Both the position numbers and the translations under genes were made by a program. From assembly GCF_002224365.1 (NCBI RefSeq), contig NZ_CP022437.1:3224001-3288000 (forward strand): DNA of 64,000 nucleotides, in the 5' to 3' direction. The stretch comes from Virgibacillus necropolis. GTDB taxonomy: Bacteria; Bacillota; Bacilli; Bacillales; Amphibacillaceae. Of the stretch, positions 11,248-19,930 are shown piece after piece; position 1 is the stretch's first letter, and every line of letters starts with the position of its first letter. A model generated the notes under the pieces. It was not told the DNA's origin and did not search any database. It worked only from the letters and a program-made list of their open reading frames with translations.

Positions 11248-12072
11248 CTATTTCACGGAACCGGAAATCCCTTCAATGAAGTACCTTTGCATAATTATAA
11301 AGATAAGTATAACTGGTAATAATGAAATAGACGCGCCTGCTGCCATACCAGTCCAGTCCGTTTGGTACTTACCAACGAATGATAGCATTCCAACTGCTAA
11401 TGTCCTTAATTCGGGATTATTAAGGGTTAATACAAGGGGAATTAAGAATGAGCTCCACGTCCAAATAAACTGCATGATAACTGCTGTTGCAACCACTGGT
11501 TTTGCCGATGGTAAAATGACTCTGAAAAACGTTCCTAAAAAGCCACTTCCATCAATAGTGGCAGCCTCCTCGATTTCCTTGGGAACTCGGCTAAAGAAAG
11601 CTGCAAATAATAAAATAAATAAAACATGCGCACCACTAGATTCAGCGAGCACTACCCCAAATATTGTGTTTGATAACCCTAAAAATTTCATCAACTCGTA
11701 GAGTGGAATAATTGTATATCCAGTAGGTATAAACATCAAAGCCCCTGTAATTACGATAATCGTTTTTCTACCTGGGAAATCTACTCTACCCAGCGCATAA
11801 CCTGTTAGGCAACTTAATAAAACAACAATTATGACAGTTCCTAATGTAATGATGACGGAATTCAGAAAGTAACTCGAAAAGTTTGCGACATTCCAAGCCC
11901 TAGCATAATTTTCCCAATGCAATTCTTCAGGAATTGGGTTTGAACCAGATGTTAAAAAGGAGGCATTAGTTTTAAATGAAGAAGATACCATCCAAATAAA
12001 CGGGTATATCCATATTAAGCCAAATATGATTAGAAATACATGTGTCAATCCCATTGTTAATTTTGAATTCAT
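11248..12072 (-). CDS. Carbohydrate ABC transporter permease, MalG/CUT1 type
   Basis: This 274-residue membrane protein has six transmembrane segments. The EAA loop EEAATIDGSGFLGTFFRVILPSAKP (about residues 180-205) contacts the ATPase. The N-terminal IYPFIWMVSSSFK is typical of the MalG-type subunit of CUT1 importers. It overlaps the upstream permease gene by four bases and works with it and the lipoprotein at 13139. No ATPase gene is present; many Firmicutes CUT1 systems share a single MsmX-type ATPase encoded elsewhere. Confidence 0.93.
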   Translation of the reverse strand: MNSKLTMGLTHVFLIIFGLIWIYPFIWMVSSSFKTNASFLTSGSNPIPEELHWENYARAWNVANFSSYFLNSVIITLGTVIIVVLLSCLTGYALGRVDFPGRKTIIVITGALMFIPTGYTIIPLYELMKFLGLSNTIFGVVLAESSGAHVLFILLFAAFFSRVPKEIEEAATIDGSGFLGTFFRVILPSAKPVVATAVIMQFIWTWSSFLIPLVLTLNNPELRTLAVGMLSFVGKYQTDWTGMAAGASISLLPVILIFIIMQRYFIEGISGSVK

Positions 12073-13022
12073 AACTTCTTTCCCCCTGTACTTATCGCAT
12101 CTTTATTTTTATGTTTGTTCACTTTCATAACAATCCATCCAAGCATTAAACTGATAATAAATACTGCCACACCCAAAATAACACCTACTGTTGAGGCGTA
12201 GCCAACTTGTGACGGTCCTTCTGAAGCAAAAGCAAATCTATAAATATATAATTCAAGCGTTTCAGTTGAAAAGAAAGGACCACCATCTGTTAATGTCTTT
12301 ACTAAGTCGAATACACGCATACTACTGACAGTTGTAAGCAGTAGGATGGTAGCACCAATGGGAGCAAGTAACGGTAAAGTTATATGTCTTAAAACCTGCC
12401 AACTACTTGCACCATCTATTTTCGCAGCTTCATATAACTCCTTAGGAATCATTTGTAGGCCAGTTAACCAATAAATCATAATGATCCCAATCTCTTTCCA
12501 CGACCCAACGATAATAAGAACAATCATCGCTGTTACTGGGTTGGTCAACCAAGGTACTGCCTGATCAATAACACCAATCATTTGAAGAACATCGTTAATT
12601 AGGCCTGTATTTCCGAAAATATTTTTCATAATGATACCAACGATGGCCGTTGTTGTTACTACCGGAAGAAAATATACTGTTCGATATACTACCCTTCCCT
12701 TTAATTTAGGATTATTAAGTATTAGGGCGAATAATAAAGCAATTGATACTGATATGGTCACAAATCCTGCGGTATAAATAAATGTATTTTTAAAAGCATT
12801 CCAAAACTTTTCCTCTGAAAATACCTTCAAATAGTTATCAAACCCAACAAAATCAGTCATTGGTCCGATGCCTGACCAATCATAAAGCGAGTAAACATAA
12901 CTCATTATAATTGGATAAAGGGATAGACCTAAAAACACAATGAGTTGTGGCAAAATAAATGCATATGCCCATATGTAACGCTTTTTTGTCTGCTTATTAA
13001 CTTTAAGTTTGGTTTTGCTCAT
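12069..13022 (-). CDS. Carbohydrate ABC transporter permease, MalF/CUT1 type
   Basis: This 317-residue protein has six transmembrane segments and the EAA loop YEAAKIDGASSWQVLRHITLPLLAP. The cytoplasmic N-terminus is lysine-rich and is followed by YAFILPQLIVFLGLSLYPI, typical of MalF-type subunits. The ATG at 13022 is chosen because AGGTGG lies about ten bases upstream; the in-frame GTG codons further up overlap that RBS. It pairs with the 11248 permease as the translocation channel for an oligosaccharide. Confidence 0.93.
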   Translation of the reverse strand: MSKTKLKVNKQTKKRYIWAYAFILPQLIVFLGLSLYPIIMSYVYSLYDWSGIGPMTDFVGFDNYLKVFSEEKFWNAFKNTFIYTAGFVTISVSIALLFALILNNPKLKGRVVYRTVYFLPVVTTTAIVGIIMKNIFGNTGLINDVLQMIGVIDQAVPWLTNPVTAMIVLIIVGSWKEIGIIMIYWLTGLQMIPKELYEAAKIDGASSWQVLRHITLPLLAPIGATILLLTTVSSMRVFDLVKTLTDGGPFFSTETLELYIYRFAFASEGPSQVGYASTVGVILGVAVFIISLMLGWIVMKVNKHKNKDAISTGGKKL

Positions 13023-13061
13023 CGTAAAACCCACCACCTATACATTTCTTATGAAATAAAA

Positions 13062-13128
13062 GATAAGCTATCTCTAAGATCTGTGTACAATTTTTTCTAT
13101 TTACAAATTAATTAGATGATAGCTTATC
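13062..13128 (-). promoter_or_regulatory. Long-range inverted repeat between binding-protein and permease genes
   Basis: GATAAGCTATC (13062-13072) and GATAGCTTATC (13118-13128) form an 11-bp perfect stem around a 45-nt loop in the gap between the binding-protein and permease genes. Such intercistronic hairpins often protect the upstream part of the mRNA, raising binding protein over permeases, as in malE-malF. There is no U-tract. Confidence 0.5.
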
Positions 13129-13138
13129 CAATTAAATC

Positions 13139-14563
13139 CTATTTTAATTCTTTGTAATCTTCTTCTGTATATGGCTCATACGGTACCCAGTTGGGAAACT
13201 TGAAATCTTCTCTTGTTACTTCTTCATGACCTTTAATAGCGTCTGTGAATGCTTTATTATAGCCATCTTCGTATTTTTGTAGTTCATCTTGTAAATCATT
13301 CACTTGTCCTGTTAAATATCCCATCAAAATCGAACCTGGAGCAGCATCGGGAGCATTCTTTTGCAATTCCAATTTAACTTCCTGTGTCTTAGGGTTAACA
13401 ACAATTGGATTTGGAACCCTAATTGACATGTCTAAAAAGATGTCTGATATTTTATTCATCTCTTTAAATGGTAAGTCTACATCAAAATCTGCTACATCTT
13501 TGGCGATCAACGGCTCTCCATCCTTTAAAATCTCTTGATAGATATTCTCGCGAAGGAATTCCATAAAAGTTTTTACTTCTTCCCAGTGTTCCGTATTCTT
13601 TGCTACATACAACCCATCATTACTTACTAAGCCGAATTTTGCGTACTGCTTCCCATCCGAGTTTTTAGTCGGTAACGGAACAACTCCCCAATCATTAAAA
13701 CCATCTTCATGCAGTAATTGTCCTGTCCAGTTACCATCAATCAGGAAAGCTGCTTGACCAGCAACGAATAATTCTCTCGCTACTGTAGAGTCTGTTTCCA
13801 ATGTAGATGGGGATAATGCTTTATTGTCCAGCAGGTCTTTCATGTATTTCATTGTTTCGATATAACCTTCAGTCGCATACTTATAATCTCCATTTTTGTA
13901 ATCATAACCACTCTCAGGAGACAGCTCACTTGCAAACAATTTTGTTATAGCATTTACCAACCAATCAGACTGTCCACCATATATCAATCCATATGAAGCA
14001 CCGTCGGACTTTTTATAGATCTTTTGACCAACTTTATTTAGCTCGCCCCATGTGCGTGGAACTTTATCGATTCCCAAGTCCTCTAAAACCTTCTTATTAT
14101 AGAACATATAGTATGTTCCACCTTTATAAACCGGGAACAAGTAAGTATGACCATTCAATGAAGCATTTCCTTCATCAAATACCCCTTCTGTATATTCAGC
14201 ACGAACATCTTTAGGGAATAAATCATCTAGCTCATGGACCAAATCAAGGTCAACCAATTCGTTGATAGTGAATGCATCTGTGCTAAAAATGTCTGGTAAA
14301 CTTTTATCTGAAATTGCTGCCTGATATTCTGCTTCACTCGATTCCACATTCAAATTGTTAAGTTCTATTTTTATGTCAGGATGTTCCTTTTCAAATGCTT
14401 CTATCAGCTTTGGAAAATAGCTTCTTCCAGCAGCAACGTTATTCCACAACTCCAATACTGTTTTGCCTGAGTCATCTGCACTATTAGAAGCTTCACTTTG
14501 ACAACCCATAAGGGTGAAGAAAATCATTAGGGAAAAACAAACAATTAAAATGAACTTTTTCAT
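13139..14563 (-). CDS. Carbohydrate ABC transporter solute-binding lipoprotein (CUT1 type)
   Basis: This 474-residue binding protein begins with a lipoprotein signal (MKKFILIVCFSLMIFF, lipobox ending MGC). The SBP_bac_1 fold is indicated by VLELWNNVAAGRSYFPKLIEAFEKEHPDIKIE, GHTYLFPVYKGGTYYMFYNKKVLEDLG and FLIDGNWTGQLL. It captures the oligosaccharide and delivers it to the two downstream permeases. The ATG at 14563 is preferred over the overlapping GTG. It follows the gcvPB-like gene by 26 bp, so the transporter appears to be co-transcribed with the PLP enzymes. Confidence 0.93.
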   Translation of the reverse strand: MKKFILIVCFSLMIFFTLMGCQSEASNSADDSGKTVLELWNNVAAGRSYFPKLIEAFEKEHPDIKIELNNLNVESSEAEYQAAISDKSLPDIFSTDAFTINELVDLDLVHELDDLFPKDVRAEYTEGVFDEGNASLNGHTYLFPVYKGGTYYMFYNKKVLEDLGIDKVPRTWGELNKVGQKIYKKSDGASYGLIYGGQSDWLVNAITKLFASELSPESGYDYKNGDYKYATEGYIETMKYMKDLLDNKALSPSTLETDSTVARELFVAGQAAFLIDGNWTGQLLHEDGFNDWGVVPLPTKNSDGKQYAKFGLVSNDGLYVAKNTEHWEEVKTFMEFLRENIYQEILKDGEPLIAKDVADFDVDLPFKEMNKISDIFLDMSIRVPNPIVVNPKTQEVKLELQKNAPDAAPGSILMGYLTGQVNDLQDELQKYEDGYNKAFTDAIKGHEEVTREDFKFPNWVPYEPYTEEDYKELK

Positions 14564-14589
14564 CACTATTGCCCCTTTTATATTGTATT

Positions 14590-16167
14590 TTAAAAGCTTG
14601 TTACCTTTGTTTTACCTGTCTTTTTCAAATAGACTCTCCAGGATATCGCCCACTTTTCCGGATTGTCCAAGTAATCCCTTTCATCCATCTTATGAATAAC
14701 ACTGTTGTACGGAGCGTTTTTAACTTTTTCTGGTTCTTCGTAGGCTTCTTTCGATATTTGTGTTAATGCTGCAACATATTCATCAAGATCTTCTTTTGAA
14801 TAGGATTCTGTTGGTTCAAGCGTAAATGGTTGCGGTACAATGTAAGGATGATGGCTGGTCCAATAATGGAGACCAAAGTCTGGCATCCTTCGTTGTACAT
14901 CTTCTGTCGTAACACCAGTATCCTCAGTCATTTTCTCCCAGCTGTAGCGAACCTGTTCAAATCTATTACCAATCACATAAGGAGCTGAGGCCCCCTTGAT
15001 TTTTAGGATTTTATGATAGAGATAATTACTATTTAAAACAGCGGTTTGAGCTACTTGTTTCAACCCTTCTGGTCCTAAACTACGTATCCATGAATAGGCT
15101 CTTATCATTGTCTGCGGTACACCATGGAATGACCTAACTTTACCGACACTATTTTTCATGTCATCTTCTAAGAAGTATGTATCCCCGTTGTAAGCAACGA
15201 TCGGTGCTGGCAAAAATTCCTTTAGCTCTTCCACAACGCCCAAAGCTCCAGTTGCTGGTCCTCCACACATATGCGGGGCAGCAAAGGTCTTATGCAGATT
15301 AAAGAAACACATATCAAAACCGGCTTCTTTTGCTCTTGTTATACCCAATAAGCCGTTTGCGTTCGCCTGGTCGTAGTAACAGATTCCACCGGCCTCATGA
15401 ACAACATCTGTAAATTCTTTTATCTGTGGGTTAAAAATCCCCGTATCTTCCGGGTTGGCAACAACAAAACCTGCCGTCCGCTCGGATACCACATTTTTCA
15501 GGTCTTCTAATTTAGGAAAACCATCCTCATCAGGTTGAAGTGTTATAATTTTGTAACCTTTAACAATCGCAGTTGCTGTCTGACCGGGATGTGAGAACAT
15601 TGTTGTTATAATTTCATCCCTTTGTTCCGCCTCACCATTTGAATCATGTATTGCCCGAACAATGGAAGCCATTGTAAATAATGCTTGCGTTCCACCACTT
15701 GGTTGAAAAGAGAAATAATCCATCCCTGAAATTTCCCTCATTGCCAAATCTAATTGATAAATTAGACCCAATACTCCCTGAACTGTACTTTCATCCTGAA
15801 GTGGATGCAGTTCAGTCAATTTAGGGTTGCGAATTAGAAATTCATTGATTTTTGGAATGTACTTCATCGTACACGTTCCTTGTCCAATTTCTATATTTAT
15901 ATCCGAACCCAGTGTTTGTTGTGATAGACGTAGATAATGTCGCAACACTCTTGCTTGCGAAACTTCCGGTAGGTTTGGCGATTTCTTCCTTGCCATTTTT
16001 GAAGGAATCTTTGATACTCCATCCCCAACTTTCGATACAATCCCCTCCTCTGCCTCTGGAATCATCACACCTCTTTCCCCTGATTGATGTAGTTCGAATA
16101 TAATCGGTTCATCCCATTTTGCTTGATGAAAATTTCGTACTTTGTAGTCCCTATTAATCGGTTTCAT
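14590..16167 (-). CDS. Divergent glycine-dehydrogenase-like PLP enzyme, subunit 2 (GcvPB-like)
   Basis: This 525-residue protein aligns along its length with the C-terminal-type subunit of glycine decarboxylase (P-protein). The PLP lysine is Lys293 in FFNLHKTFAAPH, and GTCTMKYIPKINE and FTLEPTESYSKEDLDEYV are family landmarks. Several active-site blocks differ from canonical GcvPB: QPSGGTQALFT in place of the usual QPAAGAHGEWTG, MFSHPGQTATA in place of DSAHGTNPASA, and CYYDQANANG in place of YYDGANLNA. No gcvT, gcvH or glycine riboswitch is nearby. It may act on another amino substrate. ATG 16167 follows GGGGTGGGGAG; GcvPA-like is immediately upstream. Confidence 0.85.
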   Translation of the reverse strand: MKPINRDYKVRNFHQAKWDEPIIFELHQSGERGVMIPEAEEGIVSKVGDGVSKIPSKMARKKSPNLPEVSQARVLRHYLRLSQQTLGSDINIEIGQGTCTMKYIPKINEFLIRNPKLTELHPLQDESTVQGVLGLIYQLDLAMREISGMDYFSFQPSGGTQALFTMASIVRAIHDSNGEAEQRDEIITTMFSHPGQTATAIVKGYKIITLQPDEDGFPKLEDLKNVVSERTAGFVVANPEDTGIFNPQIKEFTDVVHEAGGICYYDQANANGLLGITRAKEAGFDMCFFNLHKTFAAPHMCGGPATGALGVVEELKEFLPAPIVAYNGDTYFLEDDMKNSVGKVRSFHGVPQTMIRAYSWIRSLGPEGLKQVAQTAVLNSNYLYHKILKIKGASAPYVIGNRFEQVRYSWEKMTEDTGVTTEDVQRRMPDFGLHYWTSHHPYIVPQPFTLEPTESYSKEDLDEYVAALTQISKEAYEEPEKVKNAPYNSVIHKMDERDYLDNPEKWAISWRVYLKKTGKTKVTSF

Positions 16168-16200
16168 ATACTCCCCACCCCTTATTATGTTATTTGTCAA

Positions 16201-17595
16201 TTATTCAACGACATCCTGTATTGCTTTCACTAATTTGTCAATATCATTTTTTGAATGAACTTCCGTAACACAATACAATGCACTTTGGCCGAGCTCAGGA
16301 AATGATTCAGATAAATCCATTCCTGCGAAAATCCCCTCTTTAAGAAGATGTTGATGAATTTCTTCTACTGATTTTCCAGTTCCGTTAAAATCAATCACAA
16401 ATTCCTTGAAGTTTAACGAGTTAAAACGTGAAGATGTAACCCCTTTCAATTTTGACAATTGCTCTTGCGCATATTGAGAGTTTTGCAAGATTGTCTGACC
16501 CAATTCATACATCCCATTTGGACCCAAGAGAGACAAATATACCCCAGCAGTAATTCCCCATAAAGCCGTCTGAGTACCTACCGATTCTTTGCCGTTTAAC
16601 CTGTCATAAAGTGATGTTCTTTCAAAAGTAATATCACCAAAACCATATTCTCCCTCTACTTCTGTTGGAACAATCCCGAACAACCGTGAAGGATATTCTT
16701 GAACGTACTTTTCTTCATCCCGTGTTGCTATAAATCCTGCCTGTCCTCCTCCGTAGTTCATATGCATACCCAGGGGCTGTAAATCACCGCAAACAATATC
16801 TGCCCCGTATTGACTTGGCGTCTCTATTACCCCTAATGAACTCGGATCAACACCGACAATACTTAGAGCACCTAATTCGTGGCAAAGTTTTGAAATCTCA
16901 TCACCTTTTTCTTCAATAAAACCAAGAAATGAAGGATTTTCAAAGTAGACTGCCGCTGTATTTGTGGAGACTTTTCCCTTTAAATCCTTCATATCTAGTT
17001 GTCCTGATGATGATTCATAATCCACTACTTCACATACTATATCTGGGGAACAATAATTTTTTATAATTCGTAATTTATCAGGATCAATTGTTCTAGGTAA
17101 TAGAACTTCATTACGCCCGGTAATACGACAAGCCATTCGTAATGAGGTTGAAGCTGCTTGGGCCCAATCAAATGTTGGTACATTTACCACTTCCATATCA
17201 ACCAATTCTGCAACTAAACTTTGGTATTCAAAAAGCGCCTGAATCCTTCCATGATCCTCATACGGTTCTCCTGCATATGCGGTTAAAAATTCGGATCTTT
17301 GATTGACTTCATCGCATACAGCGGGTACGAAATGTTGCCAACATCCAGCCCCCATAAAATTGGTGTTTTCATCGCAGTTCTTATTTAAATTAAGTGATGA
17401 TTCAATTTCCTTTCGCAGTTTAAATTCTGTTAATGATGAAGGGATATTCATTTTATCTTTAAGAATTAAACTTTCGGGAATCCCTTCATAAAGTTCATCA
17501 ATATTTTCTAATCCTATCTCTTCAAGCATTTCCTTTTGTACCTCTGGAACTGTATTTGGGATATAAGGATGCGACACATTTTCTTCTCTTGCCAT
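16201..17595 (-). CDS. Divergent glycine-dehydrogenase-like subunit 1 (GcvPA-like)
   Basis: This 464-residue partner of the GcvPB-like protein belongs to the aspartate-aminotransferase fold family. Family landmarks are HPYIPNT-PEVQKEMLEEIG at the N-terminus, NFMGAGCWQHFVPAV, QRSEFLTAYAGEPYEDHGRIQALFEYQSLVAELVDM and YGADIVCGDLQPLGMHMNYGGGQAGF. The usual YDGGTA block after the NSSM region is FDWAQAAS here, and the canonical ISQG is YEDHG. It lies between the SDR gene (22-bp gap) and the GcvPB-like gene (33-bp gap), with RBS AAAGGAGGAG. Subunit 1 and subunit 2 normally form an alpha2beta2 enzyme that passes an aminomethyl group to GcvH. Confidence 0.85.
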   Translation of the reverse strand: MAREENVSHPYIPNTVPEVQKEMLEEIGLENIDELYEGIPESLILKDKMNIPSSLTEFKLRKEIESSLNLNKNCDENTNFMGAGCWQHFVPAVCDEVNQRSEFLTAYAGEPYEDHGRIQALFEYQSLVAELVDMEVVNVPTFDWAQAASTSLRMACRITGRNEVLLPRTIDPDKLRIIKNYCSPDIVCEVVDYESSSGQLDMKDLKGKVSTNTAAVYFENPSFLGFIEEKGDEISKLCHELGALSIVGVDPSSLGVIETPSQYGADIVCGDLQPLGMHMNYGGGQAGFIATRDEEKYVQEYPSRLFGIVPTEVEGEYGFGDITFERTSLYDRLNGKESVGTQTALWGITAGVYLSLLGPNGMYELGQTILQNSQYAQEQLSKLKGVTSSRFNSLNFKEFVIDFNGTGKSVEEIHQHLLKEGIFAGMDLSESFPELGQSALYCVTEVHSKNDIDKLVKAIQDVVE

Positions 17596-17617
17596 GACAA
17601 TACTCCTCCTTTAATTA

Positions 17618-18397
17618 TTATGCTAGGCCTCCACCATCAACGGGTAAAACAGTTCCCGTAATCCAGGAAGATAGACCACTCGATAAAAATAAAACGGCAT
17701 TTGCAATATCATTAGGGGTTCCTAACCTCTCCAATGGCCGACCTTTAGCTGATGAAGTTAAAAACGACTTTTCGTCCAGATTCAGTTGTCGTGCTTCATC
17801 TTTTAATAGTGCCGTTTCGGTATCTCCTGGACAAACACAGTTAACCCTAATATTTTGTACCCCATGGTCGATTGCCATTGCACGAGTCAAGTTGACAACT
17901 CCAGCTTTAGCCGCGCAATAAGCAGCTGCATTATCTCCGCCCTTCAAGCCCCATCCTGAACCTGTGTTAATGATACTTCCGCCACCGCCTTTTTCCATAA
18001 CGGGTATGACATATTTTGATAACAGGTAAACCCCTTTTAAGGATACGTTAACTACTTGATCCCAATCCTCTTCCTCAAGCTCGACCACATTCCGTCTACG
18101 AATAACTCCGGCATTATTAAAGAGAACATCAATTCGGCCAAATTCCGATTCAATTTCGGATGTTACCCTTTTACAGTCTTCTGAGGAAGTAACATTACAT
18201 TTTTTAAAGCTTGCCTTCCCACCTTTCTCAACGATATTGGCGGCCATTTTTTTCCCTAATTCATTGATATCCAACATCAAAACGTGTGATCCAAATTCGG
18301 CCAACCGTTCTGCAGTAGCCAAACCAATACCTGATGACGCCCCTGTAATAACGGATACTTTATCTTTTAAATCGAAAACCTCTTGATTATTTGTCAT
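17618..18397 (-). CDS. Short-chain dehydrogenase/reductase
   Basis: This 259-residue classical SDR has the cofactor motif TGASSGIG (18-25), NNAG (94-97) and the catalytic Ser147, Tyr160 and Lys164 (YCAAK). The acidic residue after beta2 (LDIN) favours NAD over NADP. The C-terminus VLPVDGGGLA is standard. It is the first gene of the long leftward transcript, behind the promoter at 18473-18501, and has RBS GGAAGGGAG. It probably oxidises or reduces a sugar-derived alcohol, acid or keto intermediate. The substrate is not readable. Confidence 0.9.
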   Translation of the reverse strand: MTNNQEVFDLKDKVSVITGASSGIGLATAERLAEFGSHVLMLDINELGKKMAANIVEKGGKASFKKCNVTSSEDCKRVTSEIESEFGRIDVLFNNAGVIRRRNVVELEEEDWDQVVNVSLKGVYLLSKYVIPVMEKGGGGSIINTGSGWGLKGGDNAAAYCAAKAGVVNLTRAMAIDHGVQNIRVNCVCPGDTETALLKDEARQLNLDEKSFLTSSAKGRPLERLGTPNDIANAVLFLSSGLSSWITGTVLPVDGGGLA

Positions 18398-18442
18398 TTT
18401 TTATCTCCCTTCCTATGTTTACTATCAGTGTTACGCAATTAG

Positions 18443-18474
18443 TTAATTAACTTAATTAATGTATTAGCTAATAC
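18443..18474. promoter_or_regulatory. Candidate ROK operators downstream of the SDR-operon promoter
   Basis: TTAATTAACTTAATTAA (18443-18459, symmetric but for its centre) and the perfect 14-bp palindrome GTATTAGCTAATAC (18461-18474) lie next to each other. The second overlaps the -10 box of the leftward promoter. Similar TTAATTAA cores occur at 18556-18563 and 18654-18667. XylR/NagC-type ROK repressors bind AT-rich symmetric sites like these, so the divergent ROK protein is the likely ligand. Confidence 0.55.
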
Positions 18475-18501
18475 TTTAATGTAATCTGAAAACAATGTCA
18501 A
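18473..18501 (-). promoter_or_regulatory. Sigma-A promoter of the SDR-gcvP-like-ABC-glycosidase operon
   Basis: On the minus strand TTGACA (18501-18496) and TAAAGT (18478-18473) are separated by exactly 17 bp. The -35 box is a perfect consensus. The start point would be about 18466, within the candidate operators, so a bound repressor would block initiation. No other good promoter was noticed for the genes down to lacZ. Confidence 0.65.
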
Positions 18502-18653
18502 CACAAAATTTGAAATTGTTTTAATTTTAATTTTAATTTATTGTAATATCCTTATTTAATTAAGATTAGAAACCGTTCCAACTCACCAGCTTGCAAAAAA
18601 TGTTTTCTTAAAATTTACAATTTACCTTTAAATAAGATATGCTATATTTAGTT

Positions 18654-18667
18654 AAATTAATTAATTT
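18654..18667. promoter_or_regulatory. Candidate autoregulatory ROK operator
   Basis: AAATTAATTAATTT is a perfect 14-bp palindrome just upstream of the ROK gene RBS (AGAGGTGG). A possible promoter, TTTACC (18621-18626) and TATATT (18643-18648) with 16-bp spacing, would start transcription beside it, consistent with autorepression. Confidence 0.45.
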
Positions 18668-18688
18668 GTTACTTAGAGGTGGATAAAA

Positions 18689-19930
18689 TTGTTAAAACAT
18701 GTTGTTACTGGAAGTTTTCAATTAATGAAATCACTAAATCGTTCCGCAATCTTGAATAAAGTTCGGGAAGATGGACCGATTTCAAGAGCAAAAATCGCCA
18801 AACAAACGAAACTCACTCCTCCTACTGTGAGCAAAATTGTCAAGGAATTATTACAATCTGAAATAATTATTGAAAAAAACCAAGGGGAATCTCTCCGGGG
18901 GCGAAAACCAACTATGTTGGTAATTAATGCTAGCAACTTCCACATAATTGGCCTTGACATTGGTCCAAAAAAGCTTCATGTAGTGCTAGCAGATTTGGAT
19001 GCGAACCTCGTTGAAAAGTACCAAACAATAATCCCTCAAAAAATTACTAATGATGGATTGCTCACACTAATGAAGGAAAGCATTAATCATGTTATTTCCA
19101 AGAGGCATATTGATAAAAAAAAGCTAATTGGGATTGGTGTCGGAATGCATGGAGTGGTAGATGTCGAAAAAGGTGTCTCGCTATTTGCTCCTATACTGCA
19201 ACTAAGAAATATTCCAATCAAAAAATTCCTTGAAAAAGAATTTGAACTGATTGTAAAGGTTGAAAACGATGCCCGTGCGATGGCTCTCGGGGAAGCTTGG
19301 TTTGGGTATGGAAGTGGAGTAAATTCGATTATTGCTATTAACGTAGGTCGTGGCGTAAATGCTGGAATCATTATTAATGGAGAATTGTATCATGGTGAAC
19401 ATTTTATTGGTGGTGAAATTGGACATATGACGATAGATATTGATGGGCCAAGGTGTAGTTGCGGTAATTACGGATGCTTACAGAGCTTTGCAACAGGGCC
19501 AGCTATTGCTACTAGGGCTAAGCATGAAATCGCAACAGGGAGGGTTAGTATCCTTAGCCAGTGGGTGGATAATGATCTTGAACTTATAGACGGAAAAATG
19601 ATTCATGAGGCCGCTAAAAAAGGAGATTCACTAAGTATTGAGATTTTATCGCAAGCAGGAAGGTATTTAGGAATCGGATTAACCAATTTAATCCATACTT
19701 TAAACCCAAGTAGAATAATCATCGGGGGAGGTGTTTCCAAGGCAGAAGATTTTATAATGGACAGTGTGAAACAAACCATTCACGAACGTGTATTAGAGCA
19801 ATCTGCAAAACAAACGGAAATTTTACTATCAAAATTGGGTGACTATGTAACCGCAATCGGTGCTGTTTCTCTCCTCCTTGTAGAGGTTTTTCCACCAGAC
19901 CAACAAAGCAGAACATCCATAGTTCTATAG
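18689..19930 (+). CDS. ROK-family transcriptional regulator (XylR/NagC type)
   Basis: This 413-residue repressor has an N-terminal winged helix (SRAKIAKQTKLTPPTVSKIVKELLQS, about residues 30-60) and a C-terminal ROK sugar-kinase-fold sensor domain. The latter has GLDIGPKKLHVVLADL, ENDARAMALGEAWFG and the zinc motif CSCGNYGCLQ. The TTG start at 18689 follows AGAGGTGGA with good spacing. ROK regulators of this layout release DNA when a sugar or sugar phosphate binds. It is divergent from the SDR-to-lacZ operon and very likely controls it. Confidence 0.92.
   Translation: MLKHVVTGSFQLMKSLNRSAILNKVREDGPISRAKIAKQTKLTPPTVSKIVKELLQSEIIIEKNQGESLRGRKPTMLVINASNFHIIGLDIGPKKLHVVLADLDANLVEKYQTIIPQKITNDGLLTLMKESINHVISKRHIDKKKLIGIGVGMHGVVDVEKGVSLFAPILQLRNIPIKKFLEKEFELIVKVENDARAMALGEAWFGYGSGVNSIIAINVGRGVNAGIIINGELYHGEHFIGGEIGHMTIDIDGPRCSCGNYGCLQSFATGPAIATRAKHEIATGRVSILSQWVDNDLELIDGKMIHEAAKKGDSLSIEILSQAGRYLGIGLTNLIHTLNPSRIIIGGGVSKAEDFIMDSVKQTIHERVLEQSAKQTEILLSKLGDYVTAIGAVSLLLVEVFPPDQQSRTSIVL

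Noticed and set aside
14590-18600. Glycine riboswitch upstream of the GcvP-like genes
   Set aside because: The leader before the SDR gene is short, AT-rich and full of operator-like palindromes; no tandem aptamer structure can be drawn.
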